NCBI GenBank assembly: GCA_017303935.1
Contig: JAFLBD010000002.1
Coordinates: 248,001-312,000, forward strand
Reading direction: 5' to 3'
Length of the DNA: 64,000 nt
DNA from: Armatimonadota bacterium
GTDB taxonomy: Bacteria > Armatimonadota > Fimbriimonadia > Fimbriimonadales > Fimbriimonadaceae
The notes beneath the pieces were generated by a model. That model did no database searches. It worked only from the letters and a program-made list of their open reading frames with translations, and was not told the origin of the DNA. Shown here piece after piece: positions 16,178-25,367 of the stretch (positions within the stretch are counted from its first letter, which is position 1; each line of letters opens with the position of its first letter). The translations under genes and the position numbers were made by a program.

Positions 16178-17551
16178 TCAATTCTTGAACAAGGCTTGAG
16201 CGAGAGCGGATTGAACTTTGTGATCGACAATCGGATCGGGATAACCATCGGGCGCACCGGGATGTGGCCAATGGATTGCTTCCGAGTCCAACTCGGATAG
16301 TTCCGGGCACCACTTCCGGATGAACTCTCCGGCCGGGTCAAACTTTTTGCTTTGCAAAATGGGGTTAAAAATTCGGAAGTACGGCTGCGCGTCGACGCCA
16401 GTACTCGCCGACCATTGCCAACCGCCATTATTCGAAGCCAAATCAAAATCCAGCAGATAACGGGAGAAGAACTCCTCCCCCTTGCGCCAATCCACCAGCA
16501 GGTCTTTCGTCAGGAACATGGCGGTGATCATGCGCAGGCGATTGTGCATCCAACCGGTTTGAACTAAGCAGCGCATCGCCGCATCCACTACTGGAAATCC
16601 CGTCTGCCCCGTGCACCAAGCCTCGAAATGCTCCTTCGAGCCGGGCCAAGTGATCGCATCACATTCTGGTTTGAAAGATCCTCCGACAACATGCGGAAAC
16701 TCGCTGAGGATCATCTGATAAAACTCGCGCCAGATCAGCTCGTTCAGCCATTTCTCTTTAGGGTCCTGAGCACGAATCGCCTCTCGGACGCATTCTCGGA
16801 TCGAGATCGTCCCGTGCCTGAGGTGGACGCTGAGCCCACTTGTTCCCTCAATTCCGAATAGATCACGAGTGTCGCCGTACGCCTCAATTCCTGGCGCAAA
16901 CCGGGCTAACCGCTCTCTTGCCGCCGATTCACCCGCTTCAAGCCAAAGCTCGCTTCGTTCGAATCCGAGTTCCTCGATCCTCGGAAGCTGCGTGCCAGCA
17001 GGTAGCGAGTCGGCAGCCCAAAACTTACTTTGATCCACTTTGTGCTCGCGGATATCATCGTCGTTGAGTTTTGCCTTCCATGCTTTGCTGTAAGGCGTGA
17101 AAACCTTAAACGGTTCGCCAGAACCATTCAAGATTTCTCGGCGAGCGAAGACCACGTGGTCCTTGACAAACTTGGATTGAATTCCTTCTTCCCGCAGTGC
17201 CTGTCGCACCTTCGCATCCCGCTCAAGAGCATACGGCTCGACATCGCCGTTTACATATACAGATTCAACTTCCAGTTGCTCAGCAAGCCACGGAATCAGC
17301 TCGGCTGGGTTTCCGTCCAACACAATCAACCGAGAACCGAGCATTCTCAGCTTCTCGTCAACCTCTCGCAGACTGTCGTGAATGAAGGTCAGGCGTTTGT
17401 CGTCTTTGTCCTGGAGTTGATCCAAGATCAGGCGATCAAACACAAAAACGACCGCTACTTGATCAGATTCTTGAGTAGCGAGCGAAAGCGCGGCGTGATC
17501 GGTCAGCCGCAGGTCGCGGCGAATCCAGCATAGCGAGCGGCGCACGGGCAT
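16178..17551 (-). CDS. phrB: deoxyribodipyrimidine photolyase (cryptochrome/photolyase family)
   Basis: 457 residues, full length. The N-terminal antenna domain (1-130) starts RRSLCWIRRDLRLTDH. The FAD domain has EKWLNELIWREFYQMIL, CLVQTGWMHNRLRMITAMFL and the signature STGVDAQPYFRIFNP. It repairs cyclobutane dimers with blue light. ELSELDSEAIHWPHPG at the C-terminus is typical of bacterial class I enzymes. The start overlaps the acpS stop (TAATG). It precedes the regulator/kinase genes, so DNA-repair and stress-signalling genes share a transcript. Confidence 0.92.
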   Translation of the reverse strand: MPVRRSLCWIRRDLRLTDHAALSLATQESDQVAVVFVFDRLILDQLQDKDDKRLTFIHDSLREVDEKLRMLGSRLIVLDGNPAELIPWLAEQLEVESVYVNGDVEPYALERDAKVRQALREEGIQSKFVKDHVVFARREILNGSGEPFKVFTPYSKAWKAKLNDDDIREHKVDQSKFWAADSLPAGTQLPRIEELGFERSELWLEAGESAARERLARFAPGIEAYGDTRDLFGIEGTSGLSVHLRHGTISIRECVREAIRAQDPKEKWLNELIWREFYQMILSEFPHVVGGSFKPECDAITWPGSKEHFEAWCTGQTGFPVVDAAMRCLVQTGWMHNRLRMITAMFLTKDLLVDWRKGEEFFSRYLLDFDLASNNGGWQWSASTGVDAQPYFRIFNPILQSKKFDPAGEFIRKWCPELSELDSEAIHWPHPGAPDGYPDPIVDHKVQSALAQALFKN

Positions 17552-17895
17552 TACTGCGGTTCTACGATGATCACCGCGACCGCGACTGCAACAAACCGCT
17601 CATGGCTCAGGCTGAGGTGAATCTGAACATTCTTCATCGAATCCGGCTGATTGACCCACACCACTTCTGCCGAGTTGTTCTTTCGTCCCAAAAGACTGAG
17701 GTCCTGCCATCCAAAACCGCCTCCAGCCGCTTTGTAGAGTGCCTCTTTGCCGGCCCATCGACTGGCCACCCGCTCTGGAGTTAGCTCCATTTCTCGCTCT
17801 TGAGGGGTCAAAATCCGTTCGAGAAACTTTGGGTTAGCCATCGCTTCTCGAATGCGGTCCACATGGACGATATCGATGCCGATTCCTCGGATCAC
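17551..17895 (-). CDS. acpS: holo-[acyl-carrier-protein] synthase
   Basis: 114 residues from the GTG at 17895, which overlaps the TGA of the upstream gene (GTGA). The longer upstream frame is discarded because the family starts at IRGIGIDIVHVDRIR. The metal-binding acidic motif is GIGIDIV; the second motif is ASRWAGKEALYKAAG; the C-terminus is HLSLSHERFVAVAVAV. It moves phosphopantetheine from CoA to acyl carrier protein, activating fatty-acid synthesis. Length is normal. Confidence 0.92.
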   Translation of the reverse strand: MIRGIGIDIVHVDRIREAMANPKFLERILTPQEREMELTPERVASRWAGKEALYKAAGGGFGWQDLSLLGRKNNSAEVVWVNQPDSMKNVQIHLSLSHERFVAVAVAVIIVEPQ

Positions 17896-19841
17896 GCGTT
17901 CGCCTTTTGCAACATCTCGGCGAGGTCCACCAAATTGATTTCTTCGTCGGTCACGCTCTTGATTCCGGTGTCCAGCATGATGCGGCAGAAAGGACATCCG
18001 AGCGCGACGGTCTTTGCGCCGGTATCTAGAAGCTGCTGAGCGCGACGATTCGTGGGTCGCTCATCTGGAGCTTCTTCCATCCACATGCGACCACCGCCCG
18101 CACCACAACAAAGCGTCTTGTTCCGGTTATGGATCGGCTCCGCGAGTTGTCCCTTCCGGAAAAGGTTTCGGGGCGCATCGGATTCATCGTTCACTCGGCC
18201 CAAATAGCATGGGTCGTGGAATGCGACCTCACCGTCAGCAACTTCAATCCCTTTCAGTTTGCCTTGGTCTACAAGGTCAGCGAGGAACTGAGTGTGATGC
18301 TGAACTTCGAGTTCGGCGCCGAACTGCTGGTATTCGTTTTTGAGTGTATTGAAGCAGTGCGGGCATGGCGTGACGACCTTTTTGACCTTATACTTTTGGA
18401 ACGTCGCGACATTCTTCTGAGCCATTTCTTGGAACAGGAACTCGTCGCCAACGCGCCGCGCTGAATCCCCCGTGCAAGACTCTTCTTTGCCTAGGCAGGC
18501 GTAGTTGACGCCGGCCTTGCCCATCAAATCGGCTACCGCTTTGGTGGTTTGCATGGCGCCGGGGTCGGTTGCACCAGCACAGCCCACCCAGAACAAAACG
18601 TCGAAATCTTCGGTTTCTCTGGCGACGGGGACGTTCATGCCTTCCATCCACGTTTCGCGCTCGCTCGCCGGTGCGCCCCAAGCGTTCGAGGTCGATCCGG
18701 TTTGCCGTAGCATCACCGCAGGCCCGCCGCTGAGTTGACCTTCAGCGACCAGATTCCGGCGAGAATCGACAATCAAATCAACGTGGCGGATGAGAACCGG
18801 GCAGGCTTCGACGCATGCATTACATGTCGTGCAAGCCCAAAGCGCTTCTTCCGAAACTGCTGCTGCAACGCCCTCGCCAGTCACAAGCGACCGGTGGATA
18901 TCGGCGACCACCTTTTGCGGATTGAGCGGTTTACCGACGTTGTGTGCTGGACAGACTTCGGTACACCGCCCACAACCCATGCAAGCGTCCAAAGTGAGCA
19001 AGTGCCACCTCGAATATTCGGTTGCCTTTGCGACGCCAATTTGGCCGGTTTGCTCGACTTCTTCCATCGAAATCAGTTTGAGCTCACCCATCGGAATATC
19101 GGGCTTGCCCGCCGCACTCGCTACTGCGAGGACGATGTGCTTGAGCCTCATGTGTGGAAGCCCAGCCCAAAACGCAAAAAACAAGATGACGTGGCTCCAC
19201 CAAATGGCGATGTAGATGCTTGGAGCAAGATTCGCTGGCATCAATTGGCTGATCGCATAGCCGATTGGAGCAGAACTGTTGTGCGGTTGTGGGTCTGCCG
19301 CCATTCGCGCCGCTTCAAGCAGGTATCCGCCGATTCCGAGCAAGAACAGCAAAACGAGTGCCCAAGAATCGCGCCATTCATGAGCCATTTGCTTGAGCCG
19401 GAATCCCCACCGGCGACCCATCGCCCAAGTCACTCCGATGACGAAAAGCAACCCGAGGATGTCAAAAATGAATTCAAAACCGAGGAAGTACGCGCCCTTA
19501 TGCCAGTTCGGGAGACCAATCAGTGGAGCGTATGTTGCCAGCGCGAGAAGCGTGGTGGCGGCAAGTAGTGAGAGAAATCCGTAAAAAATGAGCAGGTGCA
19601 TTGGTGCGCCAGATTTCGGGCGCGAAGACCGGACCTTCTTCTGGAGCAAAATGAACTTGACGATGTTCTGGATTGGGTTGGCCTTCCAATCCGGCTTTTT
19701 GCCCTGCATCCAATAGCGCGAGCGGCCCCAAATCCCGTAGATCAGGGCTGCGGTGGAAAGAACCGCAAGTGTGTAGAACACGGCTTTGTGCTCCCATCCC
19801 ATGTAAAGGAACTCGTGTCGAGTGGCTTCCACGCCAAACAC
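17892..19841 (-). CDS. membrane-anchored HdrD/GlpC-like iron-sulfur oxidoreductase
   Basis: 649 residues. The first 240 hold five to six transmembrane helices of NarI-like type, probably binding heme b (SHVILFFAFWAGLPHMRLKH). Two 4Fe-4S motifs follow: CMGCGRCTEVCPAHN and CTTCNACVEACP. The last third has two CCG cysteine-rich domains ending HDPCYLGRVND and TLCCGAGGGRMW, which bind the noncubane cluster seen in HdrB/D and succinate or lactate enzymes. It probably passes electrons between a membrane quinone pool and a cytoplasmic disulfide or flavoprotein partner; no partner gene is here. First gene of the minus-strand run to acpS, phrB and the two-component pair. Confidence 0.85.
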   Translation of the reverse strand: MFGVEATRHEFLYMGWEHKAVFYTLAVLSTAALIYGIWGRSRYWMQGKKPDWKANPIQNIVKFILLQKKVRSSRPKSGAPMHLLIFYGFLSLLAATTLLALATYAPLIGLPNWHKGAYFLGFEFIFDILGLLFVIGVTWAMGRRWGFRLKQMAHEWRDSWALVLLFLLGIGGYLLEAARMAADPQPHNSSAPIGYAISQLMPANLAPSIYIAIWWSHVILFFAFWAGLPHMRLKHIVLAVASAAGKPDIPMGELKLISMEEVEQTGQIGVAKATEYSRWHLLTLDACMGCGRCTEVCPAHNVGKPLNPQKVVADIHRSLVTGEGVAAAVSEEALWACTTCNACVEACPVLIRHVDLIVDSRRNLVAEGQLSGGPAVMLRQTGSTSNAWGAPASERETWMEGMNVPVARETEDFDVLFWVGCAGATDPGAMQTTKAVADLMGKAGVNYACLGKEESCTGDSARRVGDEFLFQEMAQKNVATFQKYKVKKVVTPCPHCFNTLKNEYQQFGAELEVQHHTQFLADLVDQGKLKGIEVADGEVAFHDPCYLGRVNDESDAPRNLFRKGQLAEPIHNRNKTLCCGAGGGRMWMEEAPDERPTNRRAQQLLDTGAKTVALGCPFCRIMLDTGIKSVTDEEINLVDLAEMLQKANA

Positions 19842-19854
19842 TATACCGGGTGAA

Positions 19855-20733
19855 TTATTCTGCTTCGCTCGCCACGGTCAACAACGCTTGCCCGTAGCTT
19901 GTTTTGCTTAACAGTTGAGCCTGTTCGATCAGCGCAGATTTGGAGATCCAACCTTGCCGGAAAGCAACTTCTTCAGGAGATGCCACCAATAAACCCTGCC
20001 GATTTTCGATGGTCTCAACGAAATTGGATGCCTGGATCAGCGACGAGTGGGTTCCCGTATCCAGCCAAGTCGTGCCTCGACCCATGATCTCCACTTGCAA
20101 TTGGCCGCGATCCAAATACGCTTGGTTGATGCTAGTGATCTCAAGTTCACCGCGCGCACTAGGCGTGATTCCCTTGGCGATCTCGACCACCTGCTCATCG
20201 TAAAAATACAGCCCAGTCACGGCGCAAGAGCTACGAGGCTCCTTCGGCTTCTCTTCGATATGAACCGCCTTGCCGCTCGAATCAAACTCGACAACGCCAT
20301 ATTCCGATGGATTGCCGACATGGTAGGCAAACACCGTCGATCCAACGACCTGGGAATTTGCGGATTGCAAACTCTCCGAAAGTCGGTTGCCATAAAAAAT
20401 GTTATCGCCCAAAACTAATGCAGAGCGATCGCCGGCGATAAAGTCCTCACCGATCAAGAATGCCTGAGCGATTCCCTTAGGCTCGGGTTGTACGGCGTAA
20501 GAAATCTGAATCCCCCACTGCGTACCATCTCCGAGTAGACGAACAAATTGTTCTTGCTCGTGGGGTGTTGTGATCACCAAAATTTCGCGGATGCCAGCCA
20601 GCATCAGCGTGGTGAGCGGATGATAGATCATCGGCTTGTTGTAGATTGGGAGCAGCTGTTTGCTGACGGCAATCGTGATCGGCCAGAGCCGAGTGCCAGT
20701 GCCTCCCGCTAACAAAATCCCTTTACGCGCCAT
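19855..20733 (-). CDS. rmlA: glucose-1-phosphate thymidylyltransferase
   Basis: 292 residues, usual length. The nucleotidyltransferase motif [11 protein letters not shown] is at the N-terminus, then [15 protein letters not shown], and [10 protein letters not shown] as the metal/nucleotide motif. It joins dTTP and glucose-1-phosphate to dTDP-glucose, the first step towards dTDP-rhamnose and related sugars of surface polysaccharides. Its start overlaps the end of the dehydratase gene by 11 nt, so the two are coupled. rmlC and rmlD are not in the window. Confidence 0.95.
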   Translation of the reverse strand: MARKGILLAGGTGTRLWPITIAVSKQLLPIYNKPMIYHPLTTLMLAGIREILVITTPHEQEQFVRLLGDGTQWGIQISYAVQPEPKGIAQAFLIGEDFIAGDRSALVLGDNIFYGNRLSESLQSANSQVVGSTVFAYHVGNPSEYGVVEFDSSGKAVHIEEKPKEPRSSCAVTGLYFYDEQVVEIAKGITPSARGELEITSINQAYLDRGQLQVEIMGRGTTWLDTGTHSSLIQASNFVETIENRQGLLVASPEEVAFRQGWISKSALIEQAQLLSKTSYGQALLTVASEAE

Positions 20734-21775
20734 CGTAATGCTCCTTCATCCAGGTCAAGTATTCGCCGGACTGTGCCATCGAAACCCAATCCGTATTATC
20801 GGCATACCACTTGATGGTCTGGCGTAAACCTTCTTCAAAGCCAGTTTCAGGTTTCCAGCCAAGCTTGGAAGAGATTTTTGTGTTGTCAATCTCATACCGA
20901 TAGTCGTGACCGGGCCGATCTGCTACGAACGTGATGAGCTCTCGCAATGATTCTGGCGATGCCGATCGGTGTTCTGCGACCAGGTCACAGATTGTCTCGA
21001 CAACCTTTATGTTTGGAATCGCAGTGCCGCCGCCGATGCAATAGGTTTCTCCGACATTGCCGTGTTCAGCGACTTGCCAAAGCGCACGGCAGTGGTCCGA
21101 AACAAAGAGCCAATCGCGAACGTTCTTGCCTTCGCCATAAACGGGTAACCGCTTCCCAGACATTGCGTTCAGGATCATCAGCGGAATGAGCTTCTCTGGA
21201 AACTGCCTCGGGCCGAAATTGTTACTGCAATTCGTGAGCTTCACCGGCAGACCATAGGTGCGCGAATACGCACGGACAAAGTGGTCTGCGCTTGCCTTGC
21301 TGGCGGAATATGGGCTGCTCGGATCGTATGCAGTCGATTCATCGAAGAGTCCGTCGTCGCCTAGGCTGCCGAACACTTCGTCGGTACTCACGCTGAGAAA
21401 CACCCGATCATTTGCCTCCCCCCAGTGCTGTCGGCAAGCCTCAAGCAAGTTAAATGTGCCGACTACATTGGAATTCAAAAACGATCGAGGATCCTTGATG
21501 CTTCGGTCAACGTGCGTCTCCGCAGCAAAGTGGATGACCCATTCAGGATCGAATTCTTGAATAGCACCCAGTACCGACTCGTATTCAGAAAGTTGAACCT
21601 GTTTAAACTGGTAGTTCGAGTACTTTTCAAGCGAAGTCAGGTTCAGTGGGTGAGCCGCATAGGTAAGGGCATCGAGGTTGAGAAATTGGGAATCGGGGTT
21701 TTGAGGCACAAACAATTCAAGAAAATTGGACCCAATAAATCCTGCGCCACCTGTCACCAGAATCCGCTTTGCCAT
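20723..21775 (-). CDS. rmlB: dTDP-glucose 4,6-dehydratase
   Basis: 350 residues from ATG 21775, chosen because the SDR dehydratase fold starts [18 protein letters not shown]; an ATG at 21817 would add 14 residues. NAD motif GGAGFIG, catalytic STDEVFG and YSASKASAD (Tyr-x-x-x-Lys) are all present. It converts dTDP-glucose to the 4-keto-6-deoxy sugar, the step after RmlA. Gene order on the transcript is rmlB-rmlA. Confidence 0.93.
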   Translation of the reverse strand: MAKRILVTGGAGFIGSNFLELFVPQNPDSQFLNLDALTYAAHPLNLTSLEKYSNYQFKQVQLSEYESVLGAIQEFDPEWVIHFAAETHVDRSIKDPRSFLNSNVVGTFNLLEACRQHWGEANDRVFLSVSTDEVFGSLGDDGLFDESTAYDPSSPYSASKASADHFVRAYSRTYGLPVKLTNCSNNFGPRQFPEKLIPLMILNAMSGKRLPVYGEGKNVRDWLFVSDHCRALWQVAEHGNVGETYCIGGGTAIPNIKVVETICDLVAEHRSASPESLRELITFVADRPGHDYRYEIDNTKISSKLGWKPETGFEEGLRQTIKWYADNTDWVSMAQSGEYLTWMKEHYDGA

Positions 21776-21882
21776 CTGCGCCGAGAATACCCGTGGATCA
21801 TCTCGTCCCCATGACACAAGTATTTATGCTGGCATCCCCTAATTCAAACAAATTTAATGTGGTTTTTGAGCACCTCCTTAGT

Positions 21883-21898
21883 TACAATAGGGATTGTA
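21883..21898. promoter_or_regulatory. perfect palindrome in the promoter region of the first dockerin-like gene
   Basis: TACAAT and ATTGTA face each other across AGGG (21883-21898). The left arm could itself be a -10 box for the gene at 21951. A repressor site over the promoter is possible; chance cannot be excluded. Confidence 0.3.
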
Positions 21899-21950
21899 TA
21901 GGGGTCGTGCGTGCAGGGCGACCACTCTAGTGATCGGAGTAACTGAATTC

Positions 21951-23459
21951 ATGAAAAAGACAATTTTTGCATCGTTATTGGCAGTGGGAATTGGCGCCAC
22001 CGCGAGTGCTGTTGCACCGCGAGTCATCTTCTCGAGCATCGTCGCACCGGCTGACCTCGGAACAAACGTGGTTCCAGGTTATCCTGGCGCGACCTGGTCC
22101 GCTCCTACTGGAACTTCAGCATCCCGAATCCTTGACGGGATTTCACCAAGCTCGGATTTCAGCCGATGGGTTGGCGTTGGAAGAATTGAAGCCGGAACGA
22201 CTGACGAAGATTGTTTGACCTACGGCCAAGACATCACCACCGGTTCCTTCAATTCGGTTTTGCGCGAGAACACCGCCATGCCTGTGAACGGCTTCTTGGT
22301 AGACGATATTAAGAACGGCGCTACAGCAATCAACAATTCCGGTTTGATGTTGTTCGGACTTGACGATACAAACACGGCGTCCTCGTCGACCTTGGATGAC
22401 CACTTGATGACTTTTGATGGAACGAATTACACCCTCATTCACAGCCAACTCGGTGCAGCTCCAAACTTGTCGGGGATGTTCTTCCAGGGTGCATTTGCTA
22501 CTGCCGCTCTCGCCGGTAGCGATATCTGGTTCGGAAACACCGCAGGTGCTACTTCAGGTGCTGCGCGACAAACGTTCTACAAGAATAGCGATGTTCAAGT
22601 CCGAGCGACCGTGACGGTTCCAACTGGTCAAGCTGCTGCTGGCACTTCAACCCTCAGCACAATGACCGCAGGTAGCTTGAAGGTTGACGCGACGGGAACA
22701 AACACCGCCTACGTCGGAACACTGACCACTCCAGCAAGCACCACAGTTTTGGTTTACAACGGCGATGTGAAGATCCAAAGGAACCAAGTTCTTCCTGGCT
22801 CCGGATTCACCAGCTTGGTCAACACGATTGACGTCGATATCAACATGGCTCCAAACGGCAACTACATGGCCCGCGGTAGCAACGTAGATGGACAAGACTG
22901 GGTTGTCAGGAATGGCACCGTCGTCGCTCAAAAGGGTGCGCCGGTCAATCCTGGATCGACGATCAACTGGGATGACACTGCTTTCTCTGCTGGCTTCTTC
23001 ATGAGCATGACCAACAACTACGGCGAGACGATCGTCGGTGGTTTGACAACCGACACCAACACGGCTGCAGATGCCTACATGGTGGCTCACGGTCGATTGG
23101 TGTTCCTGAAAGAAGGCGACGAAGTCGACTTGACCGGCGATGGAGTCGGCGATGGCGTTTTCATCTCGACTTTCAACGATGACAACGGATTCCTCACCGA
23201 CAACCTTTACTGGTACTTCAGCGGCAACCTGAAGGATGGCGCAGGAAACATCGTGGGCAACGCGTTCATGCGTTACCCAGTGCCGATCCTCGGCGACGTC
23301 GATAGTGACGACGAAGTTGGAGCATCAGACTTCGATATCGTTGTTGCCAACTTTGGCAACTCGCCAGCGACCTATGCCGAAGGCGATGTCGACGGCGACG
23401 GAGAAGTTGGATCGACCGACTTCGACATCGTCGTGGCCAACTTCTCTCGCTCTCGATAA
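21951..23459 (+). CDS. secreted protein with dockerin-like EF-hand pair (paralog 1)
   Basis: 502 residues from ATG 21951 (GGAGT upstream). A signal peptide MKKTIFASLLAVGIGATASA is followed by a long beta-rich, Gly/Asn/Thr-rich region with no catalytic motif I know. A loop NYGETIVGGLTTDTN and a calcium-loop-like DLTGDGVGDGVF lie near residue 400. The C-terminus carries two EF-hand-like loops, DVDSDDEVGASDFD and DVDGDGEVGSTDFD, about 28 residues apart, resembling dockerin type I repeats. Two more copies of this architecture follow. Dockerins anchor enzymes to cohesins, but no cohesin is visible here, so the tail may simply be a calcium-stabilised end. Confidence 0.75.
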   Translation: MKKTIFASLLAVGIGATASAVAPRVIFSSIVAPADLGTNVVPGYPGATWSAPTGTSASRILDGISPSSDFSRWVGVGRIEAGTTDEDCLTYGQDITTGSFNSVLRENTAMPVNGFLVDDIKNGATAINNSGLMLFGLDDTNTASSSTLDDHLMTFDGTNYTLIHSQLGAAPNLSGMFFQGAFATAALAGSDIWFGNTAGATSGAARQTFYKNSDVQVRATVTVPTGQAAAGTSTLSTMTAGSLKVDATGTNTAYVGTLTTPASTTVLVYNGDVKIQRNQVLPGSGFTSLVNTIDVDINMAPNGNYMARGSNVDGQDWVVRNGTVVAQKGAPVNPGSTINWDDTAFSAGFFMSMTNNYGETIVGGLTTDTNTAADAYMVAHGRLVFLKEGDEVDLTGDGVGDGVFISTFNDDNGFLTDNLYWYFSGNLKDGAGNIVGNAFMRYPVPILGDVDSDDEVGASDFDIVVANFGNSPATYAEGDVDGDGEVGSTDFDIVVANFSRSR

Positions 23460-23484
23460 GCTCTCTAATCGAGTTCAACACAAT

Positions 23485-23514
23485 GCCCGGCCAGTAAATG
23501 GCCGGGCTTTTTCC
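23485..23514 (+). terminator. intrinsic terminator after paralog 1
   Basis: GCCCGGCCA (23485-23493) pairs with TGGCCGGGC (23499-23507) around GTAAA, followed by TTTTT. Confidence 0.9.
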
Positions 23515-23627
23515 TGTTAACGATTCGTGATTATGAGTTCAAGCCAGCAAAAATACGGTGGCGCAACGTCGCGGATTCGGCATGACCTATTTCATAATTG
23601 AAGCTGAATCTAATGCAGGAGATTCAA

Positions 23628-25217
23628 ATGGCCATGAACTTTAGAACGCTCTCTATCGTGTCGCTCGCTTTGATGGTTGCTTCGGCAAATGCAGTCGAAG
23701 TGAAGACTATCTTTTCATCGCTGCCTGGCAGCCTCAACTCAGTTCCAGGATATCCTAGCGATGTCTTCAACCCAGCTTACATTTCCGGAACGTCCACCAA
23801 CTCTGGTGGCGCATTCCGACAGCCTTACTTGAGCCCAGACGGAACCCGATGGCTGATGCGATGTCAAATCGACACCTCTTTCAGCGCAACCACCGGCGAT
23901 GACACCATCATCTACGGCCAAGGCCTAAACACTTCTTCGTTCGGTTCCGCAACTCGAACCGGCGAAATCGTGCCTTGGGATCCAGGCACCGTTTGGAACG
24001 CACTCGGCAACCAAATCGCAATCAATAACGCTGGCCTCATCGCCTTCCGTGCGACCGTTGCCGCAGGCGCCTCTGTCACCGACACCGTTTGCACCTACAA
24101 CTCCGGAACCTTTACCCAGCTCCTCAAGCAAGGCGATGCCGCTCCAGGACTTGCTGGTCTCTTCTTGCGTGATGCAGACGGAATTCACTTCGGAACTGAC
24201 GGAACCACCGTTCGAGCTCGATGGCGAATCCAGACTGGCGCAACAACCGAGCCAGATGTTCTCCTCAACGGCAACACGCTGCTCGCACAATCCAGCGGAC
24301 TCACGCTGACCTCCCCAATGGTTCCAACCACTTTGGCAGGACAGATGGTCGCTCCTTCGCAAACGCTCAAGAACACCGGACTTCTTTCGTTCCGCACCAG
24401 TGCAGACGGTTCGGCTTCGATGTACTTTGCCAACCTCAACGGCCCAACCACCAGCGACTTCGTTCTCGTTCTCAACGGTAACGTCATCGCTCAAGAAGGC
24501 GCCGTACTTCCAGGAAGCGGCAACCCAAGCACCGTCGTGACCTTCGGTAACTCCTCCTCGCACAACGTGGCAAACGGCGGAAACTACATCTACCGCGGAA
24601 CTTGGAACGACGGTCCAGCAGAAGTCACACGAACAAACTTCGTGGTCAAGAACGGTAGTGTTATCTCCAAGACCGGTAACACGCTGTCCCCATTCATGAC
24701 TGAAGCCTGGGAAGACGATGCAAACGGAACTGTCGCACGCGTCACCGCAACCTACTTCACAACCTTCGTGAACAGCTACGGTGAGTTCGTGATCGGTGGA
24801 AGCACCAACAACCCCGACGTCAATGTCGACACCGTGCTCGTGGCAAACAATCGACGCATCATCCTTCGCGAAGGAGATCCAATCGACCTCAACAACAACG
24901 GTAACTTCGATGATGATTGTTTCGTGAACCTCATCAAGAGCGACGGATGCGCTTTCTCGGATAACGCCTATCTGTACCAAGTCGTCCAGACCGAAAACAG
25001 CACTGGCGCAATCACCGGCGAAGCGTTCCTCCGAATCGAAGTGCCAATCCCAGCCGACATCGATGGCGACGGCGAAGTTGGATCAACCGACTTCGATGCA
25101 GTCGTTTCCCAATTCGGTAACGGCGGCAGTGACATGCCAGAAGACGTCGACGGTGACGGAGAAGTAGGATCGACCGACTTCGACCTCGTCGTTGCTCAAT
25201 TCGGCCGCTCGCGATAA
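23628..25217 (+). CDS. secreted protein with dockerin-like EF-hand pair (paralog 2)
   Basis: 529 residues from ATG 23628, preceded by AGGAGA. Signal peptide FRTLSIVSLALMVASANA. The body aligns with paralog 1 over its length: SLPGSLNSVPGYPS at the N-terminus, LLAQSSGLTL and LNGNVIAQEGAVLPGSG in the middle, REGDPIDLNNNGNFDDD near 425. The C-terminal loops are DIDGDGEVGSTDFD and DVDGDGEVGSTDFD, and the last residues are GRSR. No catalytic residues can be named. It has its own ribosome-binding site, and a terminator separates it from paralog 1, so the copies are independently expressed. Recent tandem duplication is likely. Confidence 0.75.
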   Translation: MAMNFRTLSIVSLALMVASANAVEVKTIFSSLPGSLNSVPGYPSDVFNPAYISGTSTNSGGAFRQPYLSPDGTRWLMRCQIDTSFSATTGDDTIIYGQGLNTSSFGSATRTGEIVPWDPGTVWNALGNQIAINNAGLIAFRATVAAGASVTDTVCTYNSGTFTQLLKQGDAAPGLAGLFLRDADGIHFGTDGTTVRARWRIQTGATTEPDVLLNGNTLLAQSSGLTLTSPMVPTTLAGQMVAPSQTLKNTGLLSFRTSADGSASMYFANLNGPTTSDFVLVLNGNVIAQEGAVLPGSGNPSTVVTFGNSSSHNVANGGNYIYRGTWNDGPAEVTRTNFVVKNGSVISKTGNTLSPFMTEAWEDDANGTVARVTATYFTTFVNSYGEFVIGGSTNNPDVNVDTVLVANNRRIILREGDPIDLNNNGNFDDDCFVNLIKSDGCAFSDNAYLYQVVQTENSTGAITGEAFLRIEVPIPADIDGDGEVGSTDFDAVVSQFGNGGSDMPEDVDGDGEVGSTDFDLVVAQFGRSR

Positions 25218-25242
25218 GCACAATGCTCGCGTAAGCACAAAC

Positions 25243-25280
25243 AGAATCGGCTCTCCAACAAAACTTGGAGGGCCGATTCT
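25243..25280 (+). terminator. long hairpin after paralog 2 (terminator-like, no T-tract)
   Basis: AGAATCGGCTCTCCAA (25243-25258) pairs with TTGGAGGGCCGATTCT (25265-25280), a 16-bp stem with one wobble. The following sequence, TGCTATC, lacks a T-run, so efficiency is uncertain. Confidence 0.6.
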
Positions 25281-25367
25281 TGCTATCAAGTGCTTTTGCG
25301 GGCACGATTTAAGTTCAAATTCACGTACTCTCTAGCATAGATCGCTACAATTTATAGGTCCCGAATC

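Noticed and set aside
17896-17997. Longer AcpS frame
   Set aside because: The extra residues are the shadow of the upstream Fe-S protein; the AcpS fold starts at the GTG.
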